Assembly: GCF_014205635.1 (NCBI RefSeq)
Contig: NZ_JACIIV010000001.1
Span: forward strand, 186,001-250,000
Length of the DNA: 64,000 bases
Direction: 5' to 3'
Origin: Polymorphobacter multimanifer
Lineage (GTDB): Bacteria > Pseudomonadota > Alphaproteobacteria > Sphingomonadales > Sphingomonadaceae
Part shown: piece by piece, positions 16,165 through 24,819 of the stretch
Position numbering within the stretch: position 1 is the stretch's first letter
Layout: every line of letters starts with the position of its first letter
The notes under the pieces: model-generated
Told to the model about the DNA's origin: nothing
Database searches by the model: none
Seen by the model: the letters and a program-made list of their open reading frames with translations, nothing else
Program-made: the position numbers and the translations under genes

Positions 16165-17193
16165 ATGAAGCGTGTTTCCCTCCCCAGCCTGGCAATCGCT
16201 GCCGCTGTGCTCGGCACCTCGGCGTTCGCACAACCTGCAAAGCCCGATTTCACGGCGTGGCTCGCCGAATATCGCGCCACCGCCACCGCGCGCGGTGTCA
16301 GCCCCGCAACTCTCGATGCTGTTCTCGGCGGTGTCACTGCCAACGACCGCGTGGTCAGCCTCGATCGCAACCAGGCTGATGAGAGCGCCATCGCCTCGGC
16401 GCCGGCGCGCTTCGACAGCTATCTCGCTCGCCGGCTCGATTCCGTCCGCATCACCGCCGGGCAGAAAGCCGCCGAACGCATGTCGTCCCGCCTTGCCGGC
16501 ATCGAGGCGCAGTATGGCGTGCCCGGCCCGATCTTGCTCGGCATCTGGGGCATGGAATCCAACTATGGCAGCTTCACCGGCAATTTCGACGTGCCGCGCA
16601 GCCTCGCCACCCTCGCCTGGGACGGCCGCCGCGCAGCACTCTTCACCAAGGAGCTCGACGCTGCCATCACCATCGTCGAGCGCGGCCTCGCCACCCCCGG
16701 CCAATTGAAGGGCAGCTGGGCCGGCGCCATGGGCCAGCCGCAGTTCCTGCCCAGCTCCTACCTCGCCTATGCCCGCGACGGCGACGGCGACGGCCGGGCG
16801 GACATCTGGGGATCCGAACCCGACACCCTCGCCTCGATCGCCAATTATCTCCGCGAGAACGGCTGGCAGCCCGGCGTGCCCTGGGGCCTGCCCGTCACCG
16901 TCCCCGACAGCTTCGACCGCGAGAGCGTCCGCAATCCCGTCAGGCCCACCACCTGCGTCCGCCCGCTCGAGCGCCACTCGTTGCCGCTCTCGGCCGCCGA
17001 ATGGACCGCGCGCGGCATCACCGCTGCCAGCCCGCTGCCCGATGCACCGCTCACGCTTGTCGAACCCGATGGGCCGGGGCAGGGTGCCTATCTCGTCACC
17101 GCCAGCTACCGGGCGCTCATGAACTACAATTGCTCCAACTTCTACGCGCTCTCGGTTGCGCTCCTCGGCGATGCGCTGGCAACCCCTCGCTGA
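16165..17193 (+). CDS. Lytic murein transglycosylase (MltB-type)
   Basis: Exported 342-residue peptidoglycan-cleaving enzyme. A signal peptide covers about residues 1-22 (VSLPSLAIAAAVLGTSAFA). The catalytic Glu is in GIWGMESNYG (E131), followed by SWAGAMGQPQFLPSSY and the DGDGDGRAD loop typical of the MltB/family 103 fold; NYNCSNFYALSVALL closes the domain. The ATG at 16165 was chosen because the signal peptide begins there. It overlaps the start of the RlpA gene, suggesting joint expression of two wall-remodelling proteins. Confidence 0.92.
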   Translation: MKRVSLPSLAIAAAVLGTSAFAQPAKPDFTAWLAEYRATATARGVSPATLDAVLGGVTANDRVVSLDRNQADESAIASAPARFDSYLARRLDSVRITAGQKAAERMSSRLAGIEAQYGVPGPILLGIWGMESNYGSFTGNFDVPRSLATLAWDGRRAALFTKELDAAITIVERGLATPGQLKGSWAGAMGQPQFLPSSYLAYARDGDGDGRADIWGSEPDTLASIANYLRENGWQPGVPWGLPVTVPDSFDRESVRNPVRPTTCVRPLERHSLPLSAAEWTARGITAASPLPDAPLTLVEPDGPGQGAYLVTASYRALMNYNCSNFYALSVALLGDALATPR

Positions 17194-18046
17194 AGGTGCA
17201 TTGGCGGTGGCGGCGATGCTGGCGGTCGCCGGCTGCGCTTCCAGCAAGAAGCCGCCCGCACCCTCGCGCGCCCCGGCTGCAGCCACCGGTGCCGTCAAGA
17301 TCGGCAAGCCCTATGTCGTCTTCGGCAAGACCTATTATCCCGCCGACGACCGCAATTACGACGAGCGCGGCATCGCCAGCTGGTACGGCCCCGGCTTCCA
17401 CGCCCTCGCCACCGCCAATGGCGAAGTCTATGATCAGGACGATGTGACCGGCGCCCACAAGACCCTGCCGATGCCGAGCTGGGTCGAGGTCGAGAACCTC
17501 GACAATGGCCGCAAGCTGGTGGTGCGCATTAACGACCGCGGCCCCTTTGTCGATGGCCGGATCATCGACCTCAGCCGCCGCTCGGCGCAACTCCTCGGCG
17601 TCGATCGTGTCGGGCTGGCAAAGGTCCGCGTGCGGCGCGTCTTCCCGGCCATGACCCCGGGCCCGGTGTTCGCGGCCGCTCCCGCCCCAGCTCCCATATC
17701 TGCCCCACCGGTCCAGACAGCCGCGGTCATCGACCCGCCGGTCACCACCGTGGCGCTTCCCGGCGGAGCCGGCGCAGCACCCCCGGCTGCCCCTCCACCA
17801 CCCTCATTTGTCCCTTCGGCACCCCTCGGGAGCCGCTACGTGCAGGTCGCGGCCCTGTCCGAGCCCGGCCGGATCGCCTGGCTCAAGGGCTTCCTGTCGA
17901 GCTATGGCCCCGTCGTCACCCAGCCGGGCCCCTCGGGCCTCACCCGCGTCCGGCTTGGTCCTTTCGCCGACGAAGCCGCCGCCAACACCGCACTGGCCAA
18001 TGTGCGCAGCGCTGGCTATGCCGATGCAAGGCTCGTGAACCCCTGA
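17171..18046 (+). CDS. rlpA: RlpA-family septal lipoprotein with SPOR domain
   Basis: A 291-residue lipoprotein. The lipobox is LAVAGC (Cys about 22), the double-psi beta-barrel is marked by GIASWYGPGFHALATANGE and RINDRGPFVDGRIIDLSR, a proline/alanine-rich linker follows (about 160-220), and a C-terminal SPOR domain (YVQVAALSEPGRIAWLKGFL) should target denuded glycan at the division septum. RlpA proteins cleave or bind such glycan in some species. Start taken as ATG 17171, 23 bases inside the preceding gene; TTG 17156 is an alternative. Confidence 0.9.
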   Translation: MRWQPLAEGALAVAAMLAVAGCASSKKPPAPSRAPAAATGAVKIGKPYVVFGKTYYPADDRNYDERGIASWYGPGFHALATANGEVYDQDDVTGAHKTLPMPSWVEVENLDNGRKLVVRINDRGPFVDGRIIDLSRRSAQLLGVDRVGLAKVRVRRVFPAMTPGPVFAAAPAPAPISAPPVQTAAVIDPPVTTVALPGGAGAAPPAAPPPPSFVPSAPLGSRYVQVAALSEPGRIAWLKGFLSSYGPVVTQPGPSGLTRVRLGPFADEAAANTALANVRSAGYADARLVNP

Positions 18047-18081
18047 GACGCGCCGCCAGACCCTGATTCGGAGAAGACCCA

Positions 18082-19254
18082 GTGACCGTGCGTTTCCAGA
18101 CAGTTATAGCTCTTTCCTCGCTCATCGCAGCAACGCCGATTGCGGCGCAGGATCTGACCACCGGCTTCACGACCCCCGCACCGCGCGCCTTTCTCAAGGA
18201 TATCTCCACCAACACCATCCTTTACGCGAAGGATGCCGACGCCAGGATGCCCCCCGCCTCGATGGGCAAGATGATGACCGTCCTCGTCGCCTTCGATCTC
18301 ATTCGCAGCGGCGAAGCGAAGCTCGACCAGAAGATCACCGTCCGCCCCGAAACCTGGCGCAAGTGGCACAGCCAGGGCTCCACCATGTTTCTCTCGGCGA
18401 ATGAAGAGGTTACCGTCGATGATCTGCTCAACGGCATCGTCACGCTGTCGGGCAACGATGCCTGTGTCGTCCTCGCCGAAGGTCTTGCCGGCTCGGAAGT
18501 CGCCTTTGTCGAACTGATGAACGACAAGGCCCGCAAACTCGGCCTCAAGGGCTCGCGCTTCGCCAACACCAACGGTTGGCCCGACCCCAATGAATTCGTG
18601 ACCGCGCGCGATCTCACCACCATCGCCGAGGCGACGATCAAGGGCCATCCCGATTTCTACAAGCGCTATTATGGCCGCCCCAGCTTCACCTGGGGCAAGA
18701 CGCTGGGAGACGGCAAGGCCATCACCCAGCCCAACCGCAACCCGCTGCTCGGCCGCGTCACCGGCGCCGATGGTCTCAAGACCGGCCACACCGAGGAAGC
18801 CGGCTATGGCTTCACCGGCTCCGCGCTGCAGGGGGACCGACGGCTGGTGATGGTCGTCGCCGGCCTCAATTCGATGAGCCAGCGCACCTCCGCCGCGGTC
18901 GATTTCATCAGCTGGGGCTTCACCGGCTTCTCGAAGATGCCGGTGCTCAAGGCCGGTGCCAGCGCCGGCACCGCCCCCGTCGATGGCGGTGCCGAAACAA
19001 TGGTGCCGCTGGTGGCGCCGCGCGATCTTTTCATCGTCGTTCCAAAGGGTTCGGCCGGCAACCAGACACGGCGCATGGTGCTCGACAAGCCGGTGGTGGC
19101 GCCCGTTGCCAAGGGCCAGAAGCTGGCAACGCTCATCGTCAGCGTCCCCGGCCGCGGCGAAACGCGGCTGCCGCTCGTCGCCGGTGTCGCCGTCGAGGAA
19201 GCCGGACCGCTGCTGCGCGGCTGGAACTGGCTGAAGGGCCTTGTCGGAACATGA
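18082..19254 (+). CDS. dacC: D-alanyl-D-alanine carboxypeptidase (PBP5/6 type)
   Basis: Exported 390-residue low-molecular-weight penicillin-binding protein that trims the terminal D-Ala of stem peptides. Signal peptide about 1-22. The three catalytic motifs are in order: SMGK (S60, K63), SGN and KTG (DGLKTGHT), with a C-terminal beta domain and an amphipathic tail (LLRGWNWLKGL) for membrane attachment. The GTG at 18082 has GGAGAAG 6 bases upstream. It overlaps tmk by 4 bases (ATGA). The dacC symbol is by family; paralogues cannot be distinguished here. Confidence 0.93.
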   Translation: MTVRFQTVIALSSLIAATPIAAQDLTTGFTTPAPRAFLKDISTNTILYAKDADARMPPASMGKMMTVLVAFDLIRSGEAKLDQKITVRPETWRKWHSQGSTMFLSANEEVTVDDLLNGIVTLSGNDACVVLAEGLAGSEVAFVELMNDKARKLGLKGSRFANTNGWPDPNEFVTARDLTTIAEATIKGHPDFYKRYYGRPSFTWGKTLGDGKAITQPNRNPLLGRVTGADGLKTGHTEEAGYGFTGSALQGDRRLVMVVAGLNSMSQRTSAAVDFISWGFTGFSKMPVLKAGASAGTAPVDGGAETMVPLVAPRDLFIVVPKGSAGNQTRRMVLDKPVVAPVAKGQKLATLIVSVPGRGETRLPLVAGVAVEEAGPLLRGWNWLKGLVGT

Positions 19255-19916
19255 TCGAGGAGGGCGTGAGTGCGGGTGGCGAGAACGGCCGCTTCATCAG
19301 CTTCGAAGGCGGGGAGGGGTGTGGAAAATCCACCCAGGCGCATCGGCTCGCCGAGGCGCTCACCCTCGCCGGCCATGAAGTGGTGCTCACCCGCGAGCCC
19401 GGCGGCACCGAAGGTGCGGAGGCGATCCGCAGCCTCCTCGTGTCGGGCGATCCCGGCCGCTGGCTGCCCTGGTCCGAAGCCTGCCTCGTCAACGCCGCGC
19501 GCGCCGAGCATGTGACGCGCGTCATCCGCCCGGCACTCCGTCGCGGCGCTTGGGTGCTGTGCGATCGCTACATCGATTCGACCCGCGCCTATCAGGGCGC
19601 CGGCAAGGGCCTCGACGATGCTGCGCTCACAGCGATGCACGCACAGGTGACGCGCAACCTCTGGCCCGATCTCACGCTGGTGCTCGGGCTCCCGGTGGAG
19701 CAGGGCCTCGCCCGCGCCGCAACCCGCAGCCGCGCCGGCAAGGCGGAAACCCGCTTCGAGGCGCATGACGCCGGCTTCCACGGCCGCGTCGAGGCGTTCT
19801 TCGCCGCTCTCCCCGCAGCCGAGCCCTGGCGCTGTGTCGCCATCGATGCCAGCGGCACCATTGCCGATGTGGGCCGCCGGATTCGTGACGCTGCCGAGAG
19901 CTGGACTTGGAGCTGA
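19251..19916 (+). CDS. tmk: Thymidylate kinase
   Basis: Cytosolic dTMP kinase for dTTP synthesis, 221 residues. P-loop FEGGEGCGKST (about 18-28), TREPGGTEGAE, the DRYIDSTRAYQG motif, and a lid with RSRAGKAETRFE. The ATG overlaps the dacC stop, and holB starts within its last codons. The tmk-holB-metG-tatD order is widely conserved in alphaproteobacteria. Confidence 0.96.
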   Translation: MIEEGVSAGGENGRFISFEGGEGCGKSTQAHRLAEALTLAGHEVVLTREPGGTEGAEAIRSLLVSGDPGRWLPWSEACLVNAARAEHVTRVIRPALRRGAWVLCDRYIDSTRAYQGAGKGLDDAALTAMHAQVTRNLWPDLTLVLGLPVEQGLARAATRSRAGKAETRFEAHDAGFHGRVEAFFAALPAAEPWRCVAIDASGTIADVGRRIRDAAESWTWS

Positions 19917-20860
19917 TCGGCCACGAAGCCGCCACAGCGGCCTTCAAGCAAGCTGTCGCCAGCGGCCGCCCGCACCACGGCTGGCTGCTCACGGGTCCCC
20001 CCGGCATCGGCAAGGCCAGCTTCGCCGAAGCCGCCGCCATCTGGCTGCTCGCCGGCGCGCCCGAGGGCAGGGGGTTTAGTGCCGCTGCGGCCAGCCAGGC
20101 CGCCAACTTCGTCCGCGAAGGCAGCCACCCTGATTTCCGCCGCCTCGTCCGCACCAGCGACGACAAGGGCAAGCTGCGCACTGTCATCCGCGTCGACGAG
20201 GTGCGCGCCATGCAGGCGGTGCTCGCGCAGACCCCCTCGCTGGCCGCCTGGCGCGTCGTCCTCGTCGACAGCGCCGACGAGATGAACCTCAACGCTGCCA
20301 ACAGCTTGCTCAAGCATCTTGAGGAGCCGCCTGCGCAGACGATCTTTCTTCTCGTCAGTCATGCGCCCGGCCGCCTGCTCCCCACCATCCGCTCGCGTTG
20401 CCGGCTGCTGCGCATGAAGCCGCTCGCCGATGCTGAAGTCGCGCGCGTGCTCGATGACATTGCCGATGGTCTCGACGAGTCCGATCGCGACGCGCTCGTC
20501 CGCATGGCCGGCGGCGCTCCCGGCCGCGCCCTCGCCATGGCCGAGCCCGGCGTCGCGGCGCTGGAAGCCTCGATGATGCAACTGGCCCAGCTGCCCGTCG
20601 CCGAGGCCGAGGCCGCCGCGCTGGCCCTCGCCCGCAGCCTCGCCGGCAAGACCGCCGCCGGCCGCTACGCCGCTTTCCTGTCCCGCGCCCCCACGCTGCT
20701 CGCCGAAGCAGCGCGCACCCAGTCCGGCCCCAGGCTGGCGCAGACGATCGAGGATTGGCACGCCGCCACCACGCTTGCCGCCAGCGCCGGCCCGCTGACG
20801 CTCGATCCTCTCACGGTATCGCACGATATTGCGCGGCGAATTGCCCGCCTCGGGAGCTAA
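19907..20860 (+). CDS. holB: DNA polymerase III delta' subunit
   Basis: Clamp-loader subunit of 317 residues. GPPGIGKAS forms the Walker-A-like loop, DSADEMNLNAANSLLKHLEEPP is the conserved AAA+ segment, and SRCRLLRMKPL carries the sensor-1 SRC motif of delta'. The start is taken as the TTG at 19907 giving LELIGHEAA, overlapping tmk by 10 bases; no ATG fits the family N-terminus. Confidence 0.93.
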   Translation: MELIGHEAATAAFKQAVASGRPHHGWLLTGPPGIGKASFAEAAAIWLLAGAPEGRGFSAAAASQAANFVREGSHPDFRRLVRTSDDKGKLRTVIRVDEVRAMQAVLAQTPSLAAWRVVLVDSADEMNLNAANSLLKHLEEPPAQTIFLLVSHAPGRLLPTIRSRCRLLRMKPLADAEVARVLDDIADGLDESDRDALVRMAGGAPGRALAMAEPGVAALEASMMQLAQLPVAEAEAAALALARSLAGKTAAGRYAAFLSRAPTLLAEAARTQSGPRLAQTIEDWHAATTLAASAGPLTLDPLTVSHDIARRIARLGS

Positions 20861-20897
20861 CTTGCCTTGATCCCGCGATTGCCGCATTGCGGCGCGC

Positions 20898-22430
20898 ATG
20901 TCGAAGCGCTTCTACCTCACCACTGCCATCGCCTATCCCAATGGCAAGCCGCACATGGGCCACGCCTATGAGGCGATCACCACCGACGTCATCGCCCGCT
21001 TCAAGCGACTCGATGGCTTCGACGTCCGCTTCCTCACCGGCACCGACGAGCATGGCCTGAAAATCTCCCAGGCTGCCTGCAACGCCGGCACCACGCCGCG
21101 CCAGTACGTCGATGCCACCTCGCAGCCCTTCATCGATCTCGATCGCCAGCTCGGCATCAGCTTCGATCGCTTCATCCGCACCACCGACGAGGATCACAAG
21201 GCGCTCTGCCAGGCTCTCTGGCAGCGGATGGCCGCCAATGGCGATCTCTATCTCGGCAAATATGAAGGCTGGTACTCGGTCCGCGACGAAGCCTATTTCG
21301 ACGAGACCGAGTTGACCGTGGCCGAAGACAGCGAAGGCCGGCCGGTTAAGCTTTCCCCCCAGGGCGCGCCCGTCGAATGGACCGTCGAGGAAAGCTGGTT
21401 CTTCAAGCTATCGGGCTATGGCGACAAGCTGCTGGCGCTCTACGAAAGCAACCCCGATTTCGTCCAGCCACTCAGCCGTCTCAATGAGATGCGCAGCTTT
21501 GTTGCCGGCGGGTTGCAAGATCTGTCGATGTCGCGCACCAGCTTCGATTGGGGGGTGCCGGTGCCTGGTTCCCCCGGCCATGTCATGTACGTCTGGGTCG
21601 ATGCACTCGCGAATTACCTCACCGGCGCCGGCGGGCTCGATGGCGAATGGTGGCCGGCGGACCTGCATGTCATCGGCAAGGATGTCGTGCGCTTTCACGC
21701 CATCTACTGGCCCGCCTTCCTGCTCTCGGCGGGGCTCGCCCTGCCTAAACAGGTGTTCGGCCATGGCTTCCTGCTCAACCGCGGCGAGAAGATGTCGAAA
21801 TCGCTCGGCAATGTCGTCGATCCTGCCGCGATGGCCGAACGCTTCGGCGTCGACCGTCTCCGCTGGTTCCTCTGCCGCGAGATCGCTTTCGGCGACGATG
21901 GCAGCTATTCGGACGAAGCGATCGTCGAGCGCACGAATGCCGATCTTGCCAACGGCATCGGCAATCTGGCGCAGCGTGCTCTCGCCATGGTCGCCAAGAA
22001 CCTCGGCGGCGTGATGCCCGAGCCGGGGCAGGGCGGCGACGCCGAGGCGGAACTGCATGAGCGCTTCGTCATCCTCACTGAAGCCTGGTTCGCCGCGATG
22101 AACGCATTGCAGCTCCACCGTGCGCTCGAAGCAGCAATGGCGCTCGTCACCGCCGCCAATGGCTATTTCGCCGACAGCGCCCCCTGGGCACTCGCCAAGA
22201 CCGATCCTGCGCGGATGGCGCAGGTGCTCGGCACCACGCTCGATGCCACACGGCGGATCGTGATGCTCGTGCAGCCCTTCATCCCGGAAAGCGCTGCCAA
22301 GCTCCTCGATCTGCTTGGTGTTGCCGCCGAAGCGCGCAATTTCAATGCGCTCGACACGGCAGTTGCCGCCGGTACGCAGCTGCCGGCTCCCCAGGGTGTC
22401 TTCCCGCGCCTCGCGCTGGAGGCTGTGTGA
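20898..22430 (+). CDS. metG: Methionyl-tRNA synthetase, short form
   Basis: Charges tRNA-Met. The 510-residue class I synthetase has the HIGH-type motif in GKPHMGHAYE and KMSKS in GEKMSKSLGN. The zinc-knuckle cysteines and the C-terminal tRNA-binding (EMAP-like) domain of longer MetRS are absent, as in many alphaproteobacteria. The stop TGA overlaps the next ATG by one base. Secure. Confidence 0.97.
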   Translation: MSKRFYLTTAIAYPNGKPHMGHAYEAITTDVIARFKRLDGFDVRFLTGTDEHGLKISQAACNAGTTPRQYVDATSQPFIDLDRQLGISFDRFIRTTDEDHKALCQALWQRMAANGDLYLGKYEGWYSVRDEAYFDETELTVAEDSEGRPVKLSPQGAPVEWTVEESWFFKLSGYGDKLLALYESNPDFVQPLSRLNEMRSFVAGGLQDLSMSRTSFDWGVPVPGSPGHVMYVWVDALANYLTGAGGLDGEWWPADLHVIGKDVVRFHAIYWPAFLLSAGLALPKQVFGHGFLLNRGEKMSKSLGNVVDPAAMAERFGVDRLRWFLCREIAFGDDGSYSDEAIVERTNADLANGIGNLAQRALAMVAKNLGGVMPEPGQGGDAEAELHERFVILTEAWFAAMNALQLHRALEAAMALVTAANGYFADSAPWALAKTDPARMAQVLGTTLDATRRIVMLVQPFIPESAAKLLDLLGVAAEARNFNALDTAVAAGTQLPAPQGVFPRLALEAV

Positions 22431-23209
22431 TGCTGATCGACAGCCATTGCCACCTCAACTATCCGGGCTTGCGCGAAGATGTGTCGGGTGTCCTCGGCCG
22501 CGCCCGCGAAGCAGGTATCGGCGGCTTCCTCGGCATTTCCACGAAACGCCACGAATGGGATGAAGTCATCGGCCTCGCCGACGCACATGCAGACATCTGG
22601 GCCACCATCGGCATCCACCCCCATGAGGCAGACCATCACCCCGATACCGATACGGCAATGCTGGTCGACGCCGCCGCCCACCCGCGTGTCATCGGCATCG
22701 GCGAGACCGGGCTCGACTATTATTACGACAAGTCCGACCGAGAGCGGCAACGCGCCAGCTTCCGCGCCCATATCACCGCGGCGCGCACGACCGGCCTGCC
22801 GATCATCGTCCACACCCGCGATGCCGAGGCTGATACGCTCGATCTGCTGCGCGAAGCGGGGGAGGGGACGCTCCACGGCGTCATCCACTGCTTCACCGCC
22901 TCCCAGGCCTTTGCCGAAGCTGCCCTGGAGCTCGGCTTCTACATCTCGATCTCGGGAATCGTCACCTTCAAGAACGCCCGCGACCTCCAGGCCAGCGCCG
23001 CCACCATCCCCGCCAACCGGCTGCTCGTGGAAACCGACGCCCCCTTCCTCGCCCCCGTGCCGATGCGCGGCAAGACCTGCGAGCCAGCCTTTGTCGCCCA
23101 CACCGCACGCTTCCTCGCCGGGCTGCGCAATGACGAAGAAAAAGCCCTGCACGCAACGACTACGGAAAATTTCTTCACGTTGTTCCGCAAGGCACAGCCG
23201 GCCGCCTGA
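22430..23209 (+). CDS. tatD: TatD-family metal-dependent hydrolase (DNase)
   Basis: A 259-residue TIM-barrel hydrolase of the TatD/YcfH class. Metal-binding motifs are DSHCHLNYP at the N-terminus, GIHPHEA, GETGLDYYY, HTRDA, HCFTAS and ETDAPFLAP. Members act as 3'-5' DNases or D-aminoacyl hydrolases. The ATG at 22430 overlaps the metG stop (TGATG), so translation is coupled; a GTG one codon upstream is less likely. Confidence 0.93.
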   Translation: MLIDSHCHLNYPGLREDVSGVLGRAREAGIGGFLGISTKRHEWDEVIGLADAHADIWATIGIHPHEADHHPDTDTAMLVDAAAHPRVIGIGETGLDYYYDKSDRERQRASFRAHITAARTTGLPIIVHTRDAEADTLDLLREAGEGTLHGVIHCFTASQAFAEAALELGFYISISGIVTFKNARDLQASAATIPANRLLVETDAPFLAPVPMRGKTCEPAFVAHTARFLAGLRNDEEKALHATTTENFFTLFRKAQPAA

Positions 23210-23988
23210 TGCGCGTCACCATCCTCGGTTGCGGCACCTCCTCGGGCGTTCCGCGCATCGGCGGCGCCGATGGACATGGCGACTGGGGCCTCTGCGATCC
23301 CGCCAATCCGAAGAACCGCCGCCGCCGCGTCTCGATCCTCGTCGAGCATGAGGAGACGACCCTGCTCGTCGATACCGGGCCGGATCTGCGCGAGCAGCTG
23401 CTGGGGGCAGGGGTCGCGCATCTCGACGGCGTCTTCATCACCCATGATCATGCCGACCATGCGCACGGCATCGACGATCTCCGCCAGGTCTTCCACGCAA
23501 TGCGCCGCCCGGTCGATGTCTGGGCGAGCCCGGAAACCTTTTCCGTCATCGGCAAGCGCTTCGATTATGTGTTCGAAGGCGCAGCCGGCTATCCGGCAAG
23601 CTGCACCGCGCACCGGCTCACAGGCGCTATCACGATCGGCAGCATCGCCATCACGCCATTCCCGCAAATCCACGGCGACCTCGAATCGAGCGGCCTGCGC
23701 TTCGATGCCGGCGGCAGGAGCCTCGCTTATTCGACCGACGTCAAAGCCTTTGACGACCGCGCCACCGCAGCGCTGACCGGCCTCGACCTCTGGGTCGTCG
23801 ATGCTTTGCGCCGCGCGCCGCATCCCACCCACAGCCATCTCGATGCGACGCTGGCCTGGATCGCGCACTATCAGCCTGAAGCAGCATTGCTCACCCACAT
23901 GGACCAGTCGATGGACCATGCCACGCTCTGCGCCGAACTGCCGGCACACATCCGGCCCGCGCACGACGGTCTCACCATCGCGCTGTAG
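23209..23988 (+). CDS. MBL-fold phosphodiesterase, PhnP-like
   Basis: A 259-residue metallo-beta-lactamase-fold hydrolase. Metal ligands are in THDHADHAHG, QIHGD and STDVKAF, with an N-terminal GCGTSSGVPRIG as in phosphoribosyl 1,2-cyclic phosphate phosphodiesterases. The ATG overlaps the tatD stop by one base. It follows tatD in many alphaproteobacteria although no phosphonate genes are near, so the true substrate is uncertain. Confidence 0.88.
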   Translation: MRVTILGCGTSSGVPRIGGADGHGDWGLCDPANPKNRRRRVSILVEHEETTLLVDTGPDLREQLLGAGVAHLDGVFITHDHADHAHGIDDLRQVFHAMRRPVDVWASPETFSVIGKRFDYVFEGAAGYPASCTAHRLTGAITIGSIAITPFPQIHGDLESSGLRFDAGGRSLAYSTDVKAFDDRATAALTGLDLWVVDALRRAPHPTHSHLDATLAWIAHYQPEAALLTHMDQSMDHATLCAELPAHIRPAHDGLTIAL

Positions 23989-24031
23989 CATATCAAATTA
24001 AACATAATCTATATTATCAGGATTACGGTTC
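23989..24031 (+). promoter_or_regulatory. Very AT-rich segment before mazG
   Basis: About 43 bases of strongly AT-rich sequence (ATCAAATTAAACATAATC, then TATATTATC) in an otherwise GC-rich plus-strand block. It contains several TATAAT-like hexamers and probably carries a promoter for mazG. I cannot pick a unique -35/-10 pair. Confidence 0.35.
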
Positions 24032-24069
24032 ATGGACGCTTCAGCCGGTCTCACCCGCTCACCGCCATC

Positions 24070-24819
24070 ATGGCCCGGCTGCGTGATCCCGAGGCCGGCT
24101 GCCCCTGGGATCTGGCGCAAAGCTTCGCCACCATCGCGCCCTATACCATCGAGGAAGCCTATGAGGTCGCCGAAGCGATCGACTCCGGCGACATGGCCGA
24201 GCTGAAGAAGGAACTCGGCGACCTGATGTTCCAGGTCATCTTCCACAGCCGCATCGCCGAGGAAGCCGGGCATTTCACCCTTGCCGATGTCATCACCACA
24301 TTGTGCGAGAAAATGGAGCGCCGCCACCCTCACATCTTCGGCTCGGGCACCGCCGCCGCAAATGCGGGCGCGCAAAAACTCGAATGGGAGGCCATCAAGG
24401 CCGCCGAGCGCGCCGCCGCCGGCACCGCCGAAGCGCCAGTCTCGGCGCTCGACGGCGTCGCAAAGACCCTGCCCGCTCTCGCCCGCGCCGAAAAGCTCCA
24501 GGCCCGCGCCGCCCGCCCCGGCTTCGACTGGCCGAGCATCGACCCCGTCCGTGCCAAGGTCGACGAAGAACTGGCCGAATTCGACACCGCCGAAACCCCC
24601 GAACATCGCTTCGAGGAAGCCGGCGACCTGCTGTTCGTCATCGTCAACCTGCTCCGCCACCAGGGCATCGACGCCGAAGCCGCGCTGCGCGCCGGAAACG
24701 CCAAGTTCGAGCGCCGCTTCCGCGCCATGGAAGCGCTGGCCGGCCCCGGCTTCGCCGCCCTGTCGCTCGACGAACAGGAAGCCCTGTGGACCGAAATCAA
24801 GCGCCGCGAGCGCGCTTAA
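24070..24819 (+). CDS. mazG: Nucleoside triphosphate pyrophosphohydrolase MazG, N-terminus possibly frameshifted
   Basis: Hydrolyses NTPs/dNTPs to monophosphates and pyrophosphate for pool cleaning. The 249 residues contain both MazG repeats: CPWDLAQSFATIAPYTIEEAYEV with KKELGDLMFQVIFHSRIAEE, then a second domain with VDEELAEFD and FEEAGDLLFVIVNLLRH. The ATG at 24070 falls inside the conserved LTAIMARLRDPE and has no ribosome site. An ATG at 24032 with AGGA upstream is one base out of frame with it and encodes MDASAGLTR, as if a single base were lost near 24055. The last bases overlap hflX convergently (TTAA). Confidence 0.88.
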   Translation: MARLRDPEAGCPWDLAQSFATIAPYTIEEAYEVAEAIDSGDMAELKKELGDLMFQVIFHSRIAEEAGHFTLADVITTLCEKMERRHPHIFGSGTAAANAGAQKLEWEAIKAAERAAAGTAEAPVSALDGVAKTLPALARAEKLQARAARPGFDWPSIDPVRAKVDEELAEFDTAETPEHRFEEAGDLLFVIVNLLRHQGIDAEAALRAGNAKFERRFRAMEALAGPGFAALSLDEQEALWTEIKRRERA

